Positions 53,614-61,834 are shown, counted from the stretch's first letter. The stretch: 64,000 nucleotides of DNA from Paucisalibacillus globulus DSM 18846 (GCF_000482485.1 NZ_KI519438.1:20677-84676), one strand, 5' to 3'. Numbers and translations are program-made. Notes: generated by a model from the sequence alone, not told the origin.

Positions 53614-54339
53614 TTATTCTTCTTCAGCTTCACATTCTTTACCTGTACAGTAAGAGGTTTTTGTGCCTTCATGATTAATGCTTGTTGTTGAAATGGGCTT
53701 TTGACTTTCTTCTTCCCAAATACTTTCTAATACTTTTTGAAAAGACTCCACGGATTGGACACCAGAAATTGCATATTTTTCATTAAAAACAAAGAATGGT
53801 ACGCTCGTTACTCCAAGTTCCTTTGCAAGTTCTTCGTCTTCATTTACACGTTTAGCGAAACGATTAGTAAAAAGGATATTCTCCACTTCACCCTCATCTA
53901 GACCAACTTCTTTTGCAAGTCTTATTAATGTTTCTCGATTACTAATCAATTCTGAATCTGTAAAATAAGCATGCATTAACTTCTCGGTCATTTCTTTTCC
54001 TACATTGCAGATTCCTGCATACTGAACTATGCGATGTGCATCAAATGTATTGGTATGCTGTATAGTATCCAAGTTAAAGATTAACCCGACTGAGTGCGCA
54101 TGTTTCGCTACATTCTCATTTAACCTTTTGGCATATTCGAAAGAAATTCCTTTTGTTGTAGCAAGGTATTCATGTATATTTTGGTTTGGCATTGCCTCTC
54201 GATTCGGGTCAAGTTCATAGCTTTTAAACTCTACTTTCACTTGTTCTGAAAAATCAACCTGTTCTAAAGCTAGTTCCAAACTCCGCTTGCCAATATAACA
54301 GAATGGACAGACAAAGTCAGACCATATCTCTATTTTCAT
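53614..54339 (-). CDS. DsbA-family oxidoreductase, FrnE-like
   Basis: Thiol-disulfide oxidoreductase/isomerase of the DsbA superfamily. 241 residues: thioredoxin fold with active site C11-P-F-C14 in SDFVCPFCYIG, large helical insertion, cis-Pro TSVPFFVF, and a C-terminal CTGKEC pair typical of FrnE-like proteins that sense oxidative stress. Cytoplasmic (no signal). GAGGTG precedes the ATG. Confidence 0.82.
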   Translation of the reverse strand: MKIEIWSDFVCPFCYIGKRSLELALEQVDFSEQVKVEFKSYELDPNREAMPNQNIHEYLATTKGISFEYAKRLNENVAKHAHSVGLIFNLDTIQHTNTFDAHRIVQYAGICNVGKEMTEKLMHAYFTDSELISNRETLIRLAKEVGLDEGEVENILFTNRFAKRVNEDEELAKELGVTSVPFFVFNEKYAISGVQSVESFQKVLESIWEEESQKPISTTSINHEGTKTSYCTGKECEAEEE

Positions 54340-54784
54340 TCACCACACCTCACTTACTCTATATCATTTTATCACATTAGTATTTTTCAAAGATAATGTT
54401 GTGCTTGTGGGAACTATACTCTACTCAGCTAGCCTCTGATCAACAAGTTTAGACAGTTATTTGATCCCTACATATTTGATAATAAGGAAAGTAGTGAACC
54501 TGAATAAAAGGAAAGGATTAAAAGTAACGAGGTTGAGGATTAATATAGAAGCTAACTATTACATGGATTCACGATTATGCAAAATTGACAAATTAGAATT
54601 TTGTATGTGGATAGCTATCTGTTTCAAATGTAATAAAATAGCTTACAATCTTATAACATATATTTCCGTCCAGAAAATGCTCCTCACAAATATAAAAATA
54701 TGGATAAAAAAACGCTTAAAAGAACGCTTTTTTATCCATAATGACATGATTGTGTATGAATATGGTCTATTTAGTTTGAATCAC
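54340..54784. other. Gene-poor gap with a terminator
   Basis: No convincing gene. A 113-codon plus-strand frame (54461-54802) is AT-driven, lacks a ribosome site and overlaps the opposite-strand fni end. The clear feature is a hairpin at 54700-54739 (ATGGATAAAAAA with TTTTTTATCCAT) that would terminate fni transcription. Confidence 0.55.
54700..54739. terminator. Terminator of fni
   Basis: Perfect 12-bp outer stem with an inner GCG/CGC helix; A- and T-runs on both arms. Confidence 0.7.
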
Positions 54785-55843
54785 TTAGTCCTGTTCATCT
54801 AATAGGGACCTGCCCATAATAGTAACTCTCTTCGTATTTTTAAGTTCTGCTAATTTCTTTACTCCAATTCCAAACATGGTAATCTTTAATTCAAATTCAA
54901 TTTGCTGCATCACTCTGTCAACAGCCTCAACCGATTCTGTTGCTGCTTGAAGCAGTGATCTAGCAAAACCAATGACATCCGCACCAATCGTAATTGCTTT
55001 CGCGGCATCTAATCCTGTTTTCATCCCACCGCTTGCAACTAAAGGAACATCTTCTAAATTACTACGTACAGATACAATACAATCTTTCGTTGGAATTCCC
55101 CAGCTATTAAATGCTTCTGCTGCAGCTTTTCTTAATGGATCCTTTGAGCGCAGTTTTTCTACTTGACTCCATGATGTGCCACCAGCACCAGCCACATCTA
55201 TAAATGATACACCTACATCGTAAAGCTTTTTCGCTACGATTCCATCTATTCCAAAACCAACTTCCTTCACACCTACCGGAACGGTTAGCGCCTTACAAAC
55301 CGCTTCAATTTTCGGAAGTAATGTATCAAAGTTCAAGTCCCCTTCATCTTGAATAACTTCCTGCAACGTATTCAAATGAAGATATAGTGCATCTGCTTCC
55401 GTTAAATCAACAATTTTTTGTGCATGTTCCGGCCCGTAACCGTAGTTAAGCTGCACCGCTCCAAGGTTAGCGACTAATGGAACAGTAGGTGCCTGTCTTC
55501 TTATTAAAAAGGAATCTTGATGTTTATCACTTTCAAGTAATGCCCTTGTGGAACCAAGCGCAATAGCCCATCCCCTTTTTTCTGCTGCTAAAGCAAGGTT
55601 CTGGTTAATTTCTGTTGCTAGCTCCGATCCACCAGTCATTGAGCTAACTAGAAAAGGCGCCTGAAGATCCTTATTTAAAAAGCTCGTTTTTATATCAATA
55701 TCATTAAAATTAATTTCTGGTAATGCATTATGGATGAATGATATTCCTTCTAATCCAGTAGACTTATTCACACCTTCTACTTGATCAGTAAGGCATAACC
55801 TGATGTGTTCTGTTTTACGTTTATTTATTCCCTGTTCGGCCAT
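54785..55843 (-). CDS. fni: Type 2 isopentenyl-diphosphate delta-isomerase
   Basis: FMN-dependent interconversion of IPP and DMAPP in isoprenoid synthesis. 352 residues, TIM barrel, with SSMTGGS, GVKEVGFGI, VASGGMKTGLDAAKAI and the FMN loop GFARSLL. ATG at 55843 matches the start position of B. subtilis Fni; longer in-frame starts to 55870 look like upstream sequence. Monocistronic. Confidence 0.9.
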   Translation of the reverse strand: MAEQGINKRKTEHIRLCLTDQVEGVNKSTGLEGISFIHNALPEINFNDIDIKTSFLNKDLQAPFLVSSMTGGSELATEINQNLALAAEKRGWAIALGSTRALLESDKHQDSFLIRRQAPTVPLVANLGAVQLNYGYGPEHAQKIVDLTEADALYLHLNTLQEVIQDEGDLNFDTLLPKIEAVCKALTVPVGVKEVGFGIDGIVAKKLYDVGVSFIDVAGAGGTSWSQVEKLRSKDPLRKAAAEAFNSWGIPTKDCIVSVRSNLEDVPLVASGGMKTGLDAAKAITIGADVIGFARSLLQAATESVEAVDRVMQQIEFELKITMFGIGVKKLAELKNTKRVTIMGRSLLDEQD

Positions 55844-55889
55844 ATCAACACTTCCAATCCAATTTATCACAGGTTAACTGGCTGATTTA

Positions 55890-55950
55890 AAAGAACGCGC
55901 GACGTCCTGTCACATTGCCGACAATAGCACGTCTTGTGCGTTAAATGGTT
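55890..55950. repeat. GACGTCCTGTC-type intergenic repeat
   Basis: CGCGCGACGTCCTGTC ... GCCGAC ... GCACGTCTTGTGCG is a GC-rich hairpin repeat of a kind common in Bacillaceae intergenic regions. Single copy in the window. Confidence 0.45.
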
Positions 55951-56040
55951 CCCACTACAAGAATTCGAATTTATTTCATAAATAAATAAATGGAAACCAA
56001 CAGCTCGTAAAAACCCGTTTCGTTCAACAAACATTCAATG

Positions 56041-56154
56041 AGGAAAGCCCCTACTGAATTGTTTTACTTTATCTACCTACAGTTTACTTGTTTCCTCACT
56101 GGATTGAAAGTAAAGTGATAGCAAAAAAGACTATATTGAATTAGGGGCTTTCCT
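56041..56154. repeat. Imperfect composite inverted repeat
   Basis: AGGAAAGCCCCTA (56041-56053) pairs with TAGGGGCTTTCCT (56142-56154); inner TTTACTTT/AAAGTAAAG arms. The right arm reaches into the end of the membrane protein gene. Could be a terminator for the minus strand or a small mobile element. Confidence 0.4.
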
Positions 56155-56673
56155 TGGAAAAATGGTATAACTAAAACTAATTAGAAAATCGATAGCCAAA
56201 ATAAGCGACCAAAATTTTAGTGTACCTATCAGTGCTTCCGTTTGTCTTGTATTATCAATTAGTAAAATTATCGCAATTAGAATGACACTTCCTATAGACC
56301 ACGCTAGAAAATGTCTAATCCACCCAGATCGTTCTAGTTTCGCATGTTCTGCCCCGTACTTTTTTCCGCCTACTGGTTTCTTACCACCAGCAAAGTAATA
56401 AGAAAATTGCTTATCTGCCCAGGCGATCATTCGATGGCCAAACGCAATACTTACCCCAATATAAATAGCAGCTATTCCATGGACAGTAGATGCAACTGCA
56501 CCATTCTTTAAATCAATGAATGTTACAATTAATAACACGATATCCACAATAGGCGTACAAATAAGTAAAAATTTACTAAGTTGCTTCTTTTTCAAAATAT
56601 ATCTTGAAAATAACCCCGCAATAACAAAGACCCAAAATCCAATTTCACAAGCAATGATTAGCCATACGATCAC
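56131..56673 (-). CDS. Membrane protein divergent from a TetR regulator
   Basis: 180 residues with five hydrophobic segments, a Gly-rich basic loop (FAGGKKPVGGKKYG, ~95-108) and no known motif. GTG start with AAGGGG upstream. Its promoter (minus-strand TTGTAT, 17 bases, TATATT) overlaps the second of two AATAC(A/G)ACTGT sites, so it is probably repressed by the adjacent TetR protein. Possibly a stress- or toxin-responsive membrane protein. Confidence 0.6.
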   Translation of the reverse strand: MIVWLIIACEIGFWVFVIAGLFSRYILKKKQLSKFLLICTPIVDIVLLIVTFIDLKNGAVASTVHGIAAIYIGVSIAFGHRMIAWADKQFSYYFAGGKKPVGGKKYGAEHAKLERSGWIRHFLAWSIGSVILIAIILLIDNTRQTEALIGTLKFWSLILAIDFLISFSYTIFPRKAPNSI

Positions 56674-56690
56674 TGTTACAACCCCTTTTT

Positions 56691-56748
56691 AATACGACTG
56701 TACTAAAAATATAACATGTTTTTTTATTTAATACAACTGTGTTATACT
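56691..56748. promoter_or_regulatory. Shared TetR control region
   Basis: Two AATAC(G/A)ACTGT sites (56691-56701, 56730-56740). Minus-strand promoter: TTGTAT (56731-56736) / TATATT (56708-56713), spacing 17. Plus-strand -10 TATACT (56743-56748) ends seven bases before the TetR ATG at 56755. Confidence 0.6.
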
Positions 56749-56754
56749 AAATCT

Positions 56755-57348
56755 ATGCCTAAAATTGTAGATCATAATGAAAGAAAAATTAAAATTGCAG
56801 AAGCTACTTGGAATGTCATTGTTCGGGAAGGGCTTGAAAATGCCTCTGTTCGTAACATCGCAGCAGAAGCGAATTTATCTGTGGGCTCTCTTCGGCATTA
56901 CTTTCCGTCACAATCCGATTTATTCCTGTTCTCTATGGAACTCGTATCAGAACGGGTAAGGAAGAGGATCACTAGCAAAAAATATGATGGGCCCCCACTT
57001 CAGACGTTTCAGGAGGCACTATGTGAAGTACTTCCAATTGATGAGGATCGAAAAATTGAAATGGAGGTATGGTTAGTCTTTTCAGCAAAGACACTAGTTG
57101 ATCGGAAATTGGAAGAGCTAAGTAAAAATGTATTTTTACAGATGCGAACAGAGATAATAGAAAGAATAATTTACACATTAGAATCGCTTCAATTATTAAA
57201 GGAGAATGTTGATAAGCATGTAGAAGTAATCCGCCTACATGCACTCATCGATGGATTGGCAACACACCACATCCTACATCCGAATACCGTAACCAATAAA
57301 GAAATGATTAATACGCTTACCTACCATTTGCACTCCATATGTAGGTAA
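56755..57348 (+). CDS. TetR family transcriptional regulator, probably leaderless
   Basis: 197 residues: HTH near EATWNVIVREGLENASVRNIAAEANLSVGSLRHYFPSQSDLF (residues ~12-55) and a helical ligand-binding domain. ATG at 56755 gives MPKIVDHNERK; no Shine-Dalgarno precedes it and the -10 box TATACT places the transcript start on this ATG, so translation may be leaderless. Divergent from the membrane protein gene, with shared operators. Ligand unknown. Confidence 0.8.
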   Translation: MPKIVDHNERKIKIAEATWNVIVREGLENASVRNIAAEANLSVGSLRHYFPSQSDLFLFSMELVSERVRKRITSKKYDGPPLQTFQEALCEVLPIDEDRKIEMEVWLVFSAKTLVDRKLEELSKNVFLQMRTEIIERIIYTLESLQLLKENVDKHVEVIRLHALIDGLATHHILHPNTVTNKEMINTLTYHLHSICR

Positions 57349-57369
57349 GTAAAAAGAAAGGATAACTGT

Positions 57370-57909
57370 ATGAAAGCGAAAGCAAAAGAATTTGCAACAT
57401 TAGCACACGCCGGACAAAAGAGGAAAAACTCAAATGTGGACTACATTACCCATCCGATACGTGTTGCTGAACGATTGGAGAAAGAAGGCTTCTCTGAAGA
57501 GCTAGTATGTGCAGGATACCTTCATGATGTCGTGGAAGATACCGTCTATGAAATCGAGGACATTGAGAAACTTTTTGGCAAAAGAGTAGCTAGTTTAGTT
57601 GCGGCTCATACGGAGGATAAATCAAAATCTTGGAAAGAACGAAAACAACATACCATTGACACCATTAAAAATGCGGAAAAAGAAGTGAAGTATTTAGTCG
57701 TGGCAGACAAATTGGATAATCTATTAGGATTGGAAAAAGACCTTAAAGAACAAGGGCCAGTTGTCTGGGACAAGTTTAATGCAGGTAGTGATGAACAGAA
57801 GTGGTACAACGAATCCATCGTCCGAAATATGCGGGCAGGGCTTTCTAACCACGAGATACCGGTTTACTTTAATGAATTTGAACAAGTAGTATTGCGGGTC
57901 TTTCATTGA
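57370..57909 (+). CDS. HD domain phosphohydrolase (SAH-like)
   Basis: 179 residues. HD-type metal-binding signature spread over THPIRVAERL (His), GYLHDVVEDT (His-Asp) and VVADKLDNLLG (Asp), the pattern of the RelA/SpoT hydrolase domain and small alarmone hydrolases (Mesh1-like). It might hydrolyse (p)ppGpp or another nucleotide. AAAGGA precedes the ATG; 21 bases after tetR, so possibly co-transcribed. Confidence 0.7.
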   Translation: MKAKAKEFATLAHAGQKRKNSNVDYITHPIRVAERLEKEGFSEELVCAGYLHDVVEDTVYEIEDIEKLFGKRVASLVAAHTEDKSKSWKERKQHTIDTIKNAEKEVKYLVVADKLDNLLGLEKDLKEQGPVVWDKFNAGSDEQKWYNESIVRNMRAGLSNHEIPVYFNEFEQVVLRVFH

Positions 57910-58041
57910 CACCTACTTTCTACCTATTTATCGGAAAATTATGGTACTTATGAATCATTCTTCCAATATACTATACAAATTCTTCCCAAACTTATATATC
58001 ATGGAGAGTAAGTATTTTGTATTGGAGGAATGAAGAGAAAT

Positions 58042-58641
58042 ATGGAAAATCAAAATGAAGTAGTAGTAGAGAAACAAGAAGGGCCTAAGAATAAAGGGCA
58101 ACTAGATAATTACTTCCAATATGTTATTCAAGCAATAAAGGATCCAGATCATCTCCTAACAGATGAAGTGAAAGGTAAACATCAATTCGGACTTATTACA
58201 TTAGTAGTTTTTCTTGGCTTAGTTTTACTAAGAAATTTAGTAGGTATCTTTCAATATTTAGAAGCAATTAAGTATTTTGGTTTCGGTGATTACTTCGATT
58301 ATGTTGATAGTACTATTTCAATTGGGGTAGCACTAGCATTGATAATTCTAGTTTTCAAAAACAACGCATCTAAAATTGACAGCAGATACGATCTAAACTT
58401 CTTCTTTGAAAAGTTTGGATCATTACTCGCTATTCCAAGTTTATTAATTCTAGTTTCCATACCATTAGACTTGTTAGAAGTCACTATCTATTCTTGGTTT
58501 AGTTCATTAGCCTTTACGCTATTGTACTTGTCTGTATTTATGATTGCTTATCGATTTGTTGCAAAAAACAACTTCAAGACAGCAATTTTCTATGTCGCTG
58601 GCTTCTACTTTGTTTATCAAATTGTGTCATTAGTTCTATAA
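58042..58641 (+). CDS. Conserved multi-pass membrane protein
   Basis: 199 residues: soluble charged N-terminus (~1-50), then five hydrophobic segments. Resembles DUF-type proteins of bacilli without known function; no catalytic motif. ATG at 58042 follows GGAGGAATGAAGAG; ATG at 58030 is also possible but lies only one base after GGAGG. Terminator shared with the convergent rsgA. Confidence 0.55.
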   Translation: MENQNEVVVEKQEGPKNKGQLDNYFQYVIQAIKDPDHLLTDEVKGKHQFGLITLVVFLGLVLLRNLVGIFQYLEAIKYFGFGDYFDYVDSTISIGVALALIILVFKNNASKIDSRYDLNFFFEKFGSLLAIPSLLILVSIPLDLLEVTIYSWFSSLAFTLLYLSVFMIAYRFVAKNNFKTAIFYVAGFYFVYQIVSLVL

Positions 58642-58643
58642 AC

Positions 58644-58682
58644 AAAAAGCATTTGTCCATACTTGGACAAATGCTTTTTTTA
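58644..58682. terminator. Bidirectional terminator
   Basis: AAAAAGCATTTGTCCA with TGGACAAATGCTTTTT (58644-58659 / 58664-58679); T-run on the plus strand. Confidence 0.85.
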
Positions 58683-59738
58683 CATCTTTTTATACTTATA
58701 ATTTTCCCTTTGTGTCTTGCTAATCTTCTTCCATCTACTTTTTTCTTCAAGCTTAGCTTTTTGATCTTGCTTTCGCTTTTCAAAAGCAACTTCGCGTTGT
58801 AGCTTTAGATAACTTTTGTATCGTTCCTCTGGTAACTCACCATTTTCAATCGCCTCCTGAACACGACAACCGGGCTCATTTTTATGACTGCAATCTGAAA
58901 ATCGACATTCCTTCTCAAAAGCCTCTATATCCTGAAAGGTTGATTCTACCCCTGATTCACCATCCCAGAGTTGAATTTCACGCATACCTGGTGTATCAAT
59001 AAGCATCGCACCATTCGGAAGTATAAACATTTCTCGATGTGTCGTGGTGTGTCGTCCTTTACTATCATCTTCCCTAATATCCTTCGTCTCCTGAACCTTT
59101 TCACCAAACAAGGCATTAATTAGAGTAGATTTCCCAACACCCGATGAACCTAAGAGCGCTGCTGTCTTCCCTATTGGTAACTGGTCCATGAATTCTTCTA
59201 TTCCATCACCATTTAAACTACTAATAGTTAAAATAGGTACACCAATAGCTACCTCACTAACTGTTGAAATTGCACTTTCCACTTCCGCTTCCGTAACCTG
59301 ATCCTTTTTTGTCAATAACACAATTGGGGTTGCTCCACTTTCATAAGCAAGTAACATATATCGTTCAATTCTTCTCACATTCAAATCATGATTAAGGGAA
59401 TTAACAATAAATACAGAATCAATATTTGCAGCAACAACTTGAGCATCTGTTCTATTTCCAGCTGTCTGTCTAATAAATTGACTCTTCCTAGGAAGAACAC
59501 GTTTAATTACTGCTTTCTTCTCCTCTAGTAACTTTTGAACCTCTACCCAGTCTCCTACTGAGGGGAAGTCTAACGGACTTAATGTCTCATTTAAGAACTT
59601 TCCACTTAAATGTGCGAGGTATTCTATCTTCCCATCTGAAATACGATAACTGTTCTTCTGTACCGTAATGACACGGGCAATACATTCTTCATTAAGATCT
59701 TGTTCATTTTTCCAACCTAGCTTTTCTAAATTATGCAA
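58680..59738 (-). CDS. rsgA: Ribosome small-subunit biogenesis GTPase RsgA (long form)
   Basis: Circularly permuted GTPase that checks 30S maturation. 352 residues: OB fold (~20-90), G4 LTKKDQV before G1 GSSGVGKST, G3 DTPGMREI, and zinc knuckle CRFSDCSHKNEPGC followed by a long Lys-rich C-terminal tail. Longer than the usual ~295-residue form, so perhaps a second RsgA. TTG start with GGAGGAAA eight bases upstream; this site can be hidden by a leader hairpin that competes with one over the end of a 22-codon leader ORF. Confidence 0.85.
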   Translation of the reverse strand: MHNLEKLGWKNEQDLNEECIARVITVQKNSYRISDGKIEYLAHLSGKFLNETLSPLDFPSVGDWVEVQKLLEEKKAVIKRVLPRKSQFIRQTAGNRTDAQVVAANIDSVFIVNSLNHDLNVRRIERYMLLAYESGATPIVLLTKKDQVTEAEVESAISTVSEVAIGVPILTISSLNGDGIEEFMDQLPIGKTAALLGSSGVGKSTLINALFGEKVQETKDIREDDSKGRHTTTHREMFILPNGAMLIDTPGMREIQLWDGESGVESTFQDIEAFEKECRFSDCSHKNEPGCRVQEAIENGELPEERYKSYLKLQREVAFEKRKQDQKAKLEEKSRWKKISKTQRENYKYKKM

Positions 59739-59743
59739 GTAAA

Positions 59744-59794
59744 TTTCCTCCTTGAATTTTGCGGAGGAAACGTTCTTATACCGACCGTTCCTCC
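59744..59794 (-). promoter_or_regulatory. Mutually exclusive hairpins controlling rsgA translation
   Basis: On the minus strand three segments: arm 1 GGAGGAACG (59786-59794, in the leader ORF), arm 2 CGTTTCCTCC (59763-59772) and arm 3 GGAGGAAA (59744-59751, the rsgA Shine-Dalgarno). Arm 2 can pair with arm 1 (one bulge) or with arm 3 (eight perfect pairs, 11-base loop). Pairing 2:3 hides the ribosome site. Confidence 0.6.
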
Positions 59795-59844
59795 ACCTTA
59801 AAAGTTTTATACTGTTTTAATGCCATTCTTTTCATTGCTCTCAT
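59776..59844 (-). CDS. 22-codon leader ORF upstream of rsgA
   Basis: MRAMKRMALK... ending ...VEERSV, strongly basic, with AAAAGGAG nine bases before its ATG, the best ribosome site of the neighbourhood. Its last codons overlap arm 1 of the hairpin pair that can uncover or hide the rsgA ribosome site. I know no homologue. It could be a regulatory leader peptide or a small functional protein. Confidence 0.55.
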   Translation of the reverse strand: MRAMKRMALKQYKTFKVEERSV

Positions 59845-60007
59845 AAAACATCACTCCTTTTAAAATGGATGAACCATGTAATTTCTTTTATAGTGTACTA
59901 TATTTTTCTGAAAAAGCCACAACTTTTTTGAAAATTCCAGGAAAATTATTGTTAGAATTAACCCGCTATAAGATAATTGTCTAGTATGGAGGAAAGGGTG
60001 GGGTATC

Positions 60008-60169
60008 ATGTTAACTAACTTTCAAGAATTAGATCATGAATACTTTATGAGAGAGGCTCTAAAAGGAGCTGAAAAGGCGGGTAAACGTGGTGACAGAGCA
60101 ATAGGAGCGGTCATTGTTCAGTATTCATCTGAAATAGCTGAGGTTGTTTTACATGGTCGAAGACATTAA
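60008..60169 (+). pseudogene. Truncated nucleoside deaminase
   Basis: Fifty-three codons beginning with the N-terminus of a cytidine/guanine-type deaminase: HEYFMREALKGAEKAGKRGDRAIGAVIVQ matches the first ~40 residues of the roughly 155-residue family. It then departs into a short tail and stops, so the HAE and PCxxC zinc motifs are missing. AGGAAAGGG precedes the ATG and a terminator follows directly. Internal deletion or decay is likely; a functional micro-protein is less so. Confidence 0.65.
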
Positions 60170-60206
60170 AAGAGATGCCAAGAAGAAATTTCCCCGGCAT
60201 CTCTTT
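60169..60206. terminator. Terminator behind the truncated deaminase and aldo/keto reductase genes
   Basis: AAAGAGATGCC with GGCATCTCTTT (60169-60179 / 60196-60206); convergent genes on both sides. Confidence 0.75.
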
Positions 60207-60210
60207 CTCT

Positions 60211-61035
60211 TTATTTGTTATAGAAGTCAGTGGGGTCAGGACCATTTCTGTGATTGCGGTTAATTCCCTCAATCTTTTTCATATCCGCATCACTTAGCTG
60301 GAAATCAAACACATTAAAATTTTCCTCAATTCTTGATGGTGTAACCGATTTAGGAATAACGATATTGTCATATTGTAAATGCCAACGAAGTATAACTTGT
60401 GCAGGGGTTTTACCGTATGCCTCTGCAATTTCCATTATCACTTCATCATTCAATACTTCTTTACCATTCATTAATGGACTCCAGGCTTCTACATAGATAT
60501 CGTGTTCTTTACAAAATGCCTTTAATTCAGCTTGCTGTAAATATGGATGACACTCCACTTGATTTAGAACTGGTACAATCTCACATTCATCTAAGAGACG
60601 TTGTAAATGCTCTATATGAAAATTACAAACACCAATCGCTTTTACCTTACCATCATGATAAAGCTTTTCTAAAGCCTTATAGGTATCAACAAACTTCTCT
60701 TCTTTTGGCATTGGCCAATGAATAAGGTACAGATCAACATAATCAAGGCCTAATCTTTCTAAGCTGGCATCAAAAGCCTTTAATGTTTCATCATATCCTT
60801 GATCGGAATTCCAAAGCTTTGTAGTAATGAAAAGTTCTTCCCGTGGAACATTTGATGCAGCAATCGCACGACCCACACCTTCTTCATTTTTATAGACCAT
60901 TGCCGTATCAATGGAACGATATCCAACTTCAATTGCATTTTTTACTGCTGCTTCCGCTTCATCATCTGGTACTAACCATACACCAAAACCTAGCTTCGGC
61001 ATTTTCAAGCCATTGTTTAATGTTACATGCTCCAT
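60211..61035 (-). CDS. Aldo/keto reductase (glyoxal reductase-like)
   Basis: NADPH-dependent carbonyl reductase, likely for methylglyoxal and similar aldehydes as in YvgN/YtbE of B. subtilis. 274 residues: catalytic tetrad D43, Y48 (DTAMVYKNE), K73 (TTKLW) and H106 (LIHWP); NADP motif IVIPKSVTPSRIEEN near the C-terminus. AAGGAAG precedes the ATG. Confidence 0.88.
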   Translation of the reverse strand: MEHVTLNNGLKMPKLGFGVWLVPDDEAEAAVKNAIEVGYRSIDTAMVYKNEEGVGRAIAASNVPREELFITTKLWNSDQGYDETLKAFDASLERLGLDYVDLYLIHWPMPKEEKFVDTYKALEKLYHDGKVKAIGVCNFHIEHLQRLLDECEIVPVLNQVECHPYLQQAELKAFCKEHDIYVEAWSPLMNGKEVLNDEVIMEIAEAYGKTPAQVILRWHLQYDNIVIPKSVTPSRIEENFNVFDFQLSDADMKKIEGINRNHRNGPDPTDFYNK

Positions 61036-61284
61036 TTTATCGCTTCCTTCTATGTAAAATCATTTCCATTTTAACATAACCAGTTAGGGAGAAAAAATTT
61101 CAGAACCATCATGTAAATAAATTGGGTTGCTTTTCGTTTCCTATTCTTTGGGACTGACCCCACCAGCTAAATTCAAACTTCAACCAGTGAGGGTTTTTGT
61201 CCTTCCCCCACTTAATATGCTTTGATTCCACGCAAATTCTTCTCATTTAGGGTCTAGCAAACAGGACCCTTCATAAAACAGGAA

Positions 61285-61313
61285 GAGACTACTTTTAACG
61301 TAAAAGCAGTCTC
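61285..61313 (-). terminator. Terminator of the GNAT gene
   Basis: GAGACT.CTTTTA with TAAAAG.AGTCTC (one mismatch) and an adjacent T-run on the minus strand. Confidence 0.55.
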
Positions 61314-61318
61314 CCTTA

Positions 61319-61834
61319 TCATTCATCATCATTCCATATAATTTCGCCACATTTTTCCGTATGATCAACAATGACATCAAAGTTATGTTTCTCATAAAAA
61401 TATTGAAGTCGGTCTACATGACCGTAATCCCGTTGTACTAAGTCACCTGTTATATATTGTACATTTTCTTCTTTAGCAATCTCTTTTAAATGATTCATTA
61501 AAACAGAACCATATCCTTTATTCTCTTCACCTTTTATCGCAGCAATATGAATGGTACTATCATCTTTCACTTCTGCTTGAAGTGCTGAATGCCAGTTTCC
61601 TTGATAAGTACGCTTACAGCTATGCAGCATCAGTTGCCAAGTATCCTTATCGCGATCAGCATAGACAACAACCCACTCTTCATTTGGTGTTTGGTCAATA
61701 CTAATCACTTCCGACTTCTTCGCGATTTCCTTAATATTATTCTGCATACGAAAAAGCTGTATTTCTAATTCATCAAGCTCTTCTTTTAATTCGTCCTTAC
61801 TTTTTACTTCTTGTAAGAATGCCGATTTGGTCAA
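61319..61834 (-). CDS. GNAT family acetyltransferase with N-terminal coiled coil
   Basis: 171 residues: predicted coiled coil (~5-45, KSKDELKEELDELEIQLFRM...), then a GNAT domain with IHIAAIKGEENKGYGSVLMNHLKEIA (acetyl-CoA loop ...NKGYGS) and LQYFYEKHNF. A GTG at 61849 is in frame but lies inside AAGTGGAGGTGA; TTG at 61834 is properly spaced. Substrate unknown. Confidence 0.7.
   Translation of the reverse strand: MTKSAFLQEVKSKDELKEELDELEIQLFRMQNNIKEIAKKSEVISIDQTPNEEWVVVYADRDKDTWQLMLHSCKRTYQGNWHSALQAEVKDDSTIHIAAIKGEENKGYGSVLMNHLKEIAKEENVQYITGDLVQRDYGHVDRLQYFYEKHNFDVIVDHTEKCGEIIWNDDE

Noticed and set aside
54461..54802. 113-codon plus-strand ORF
   Set aside because: AT-rich, no ribosome site, runs through the fni terminator and into the opposite-strand gene end.
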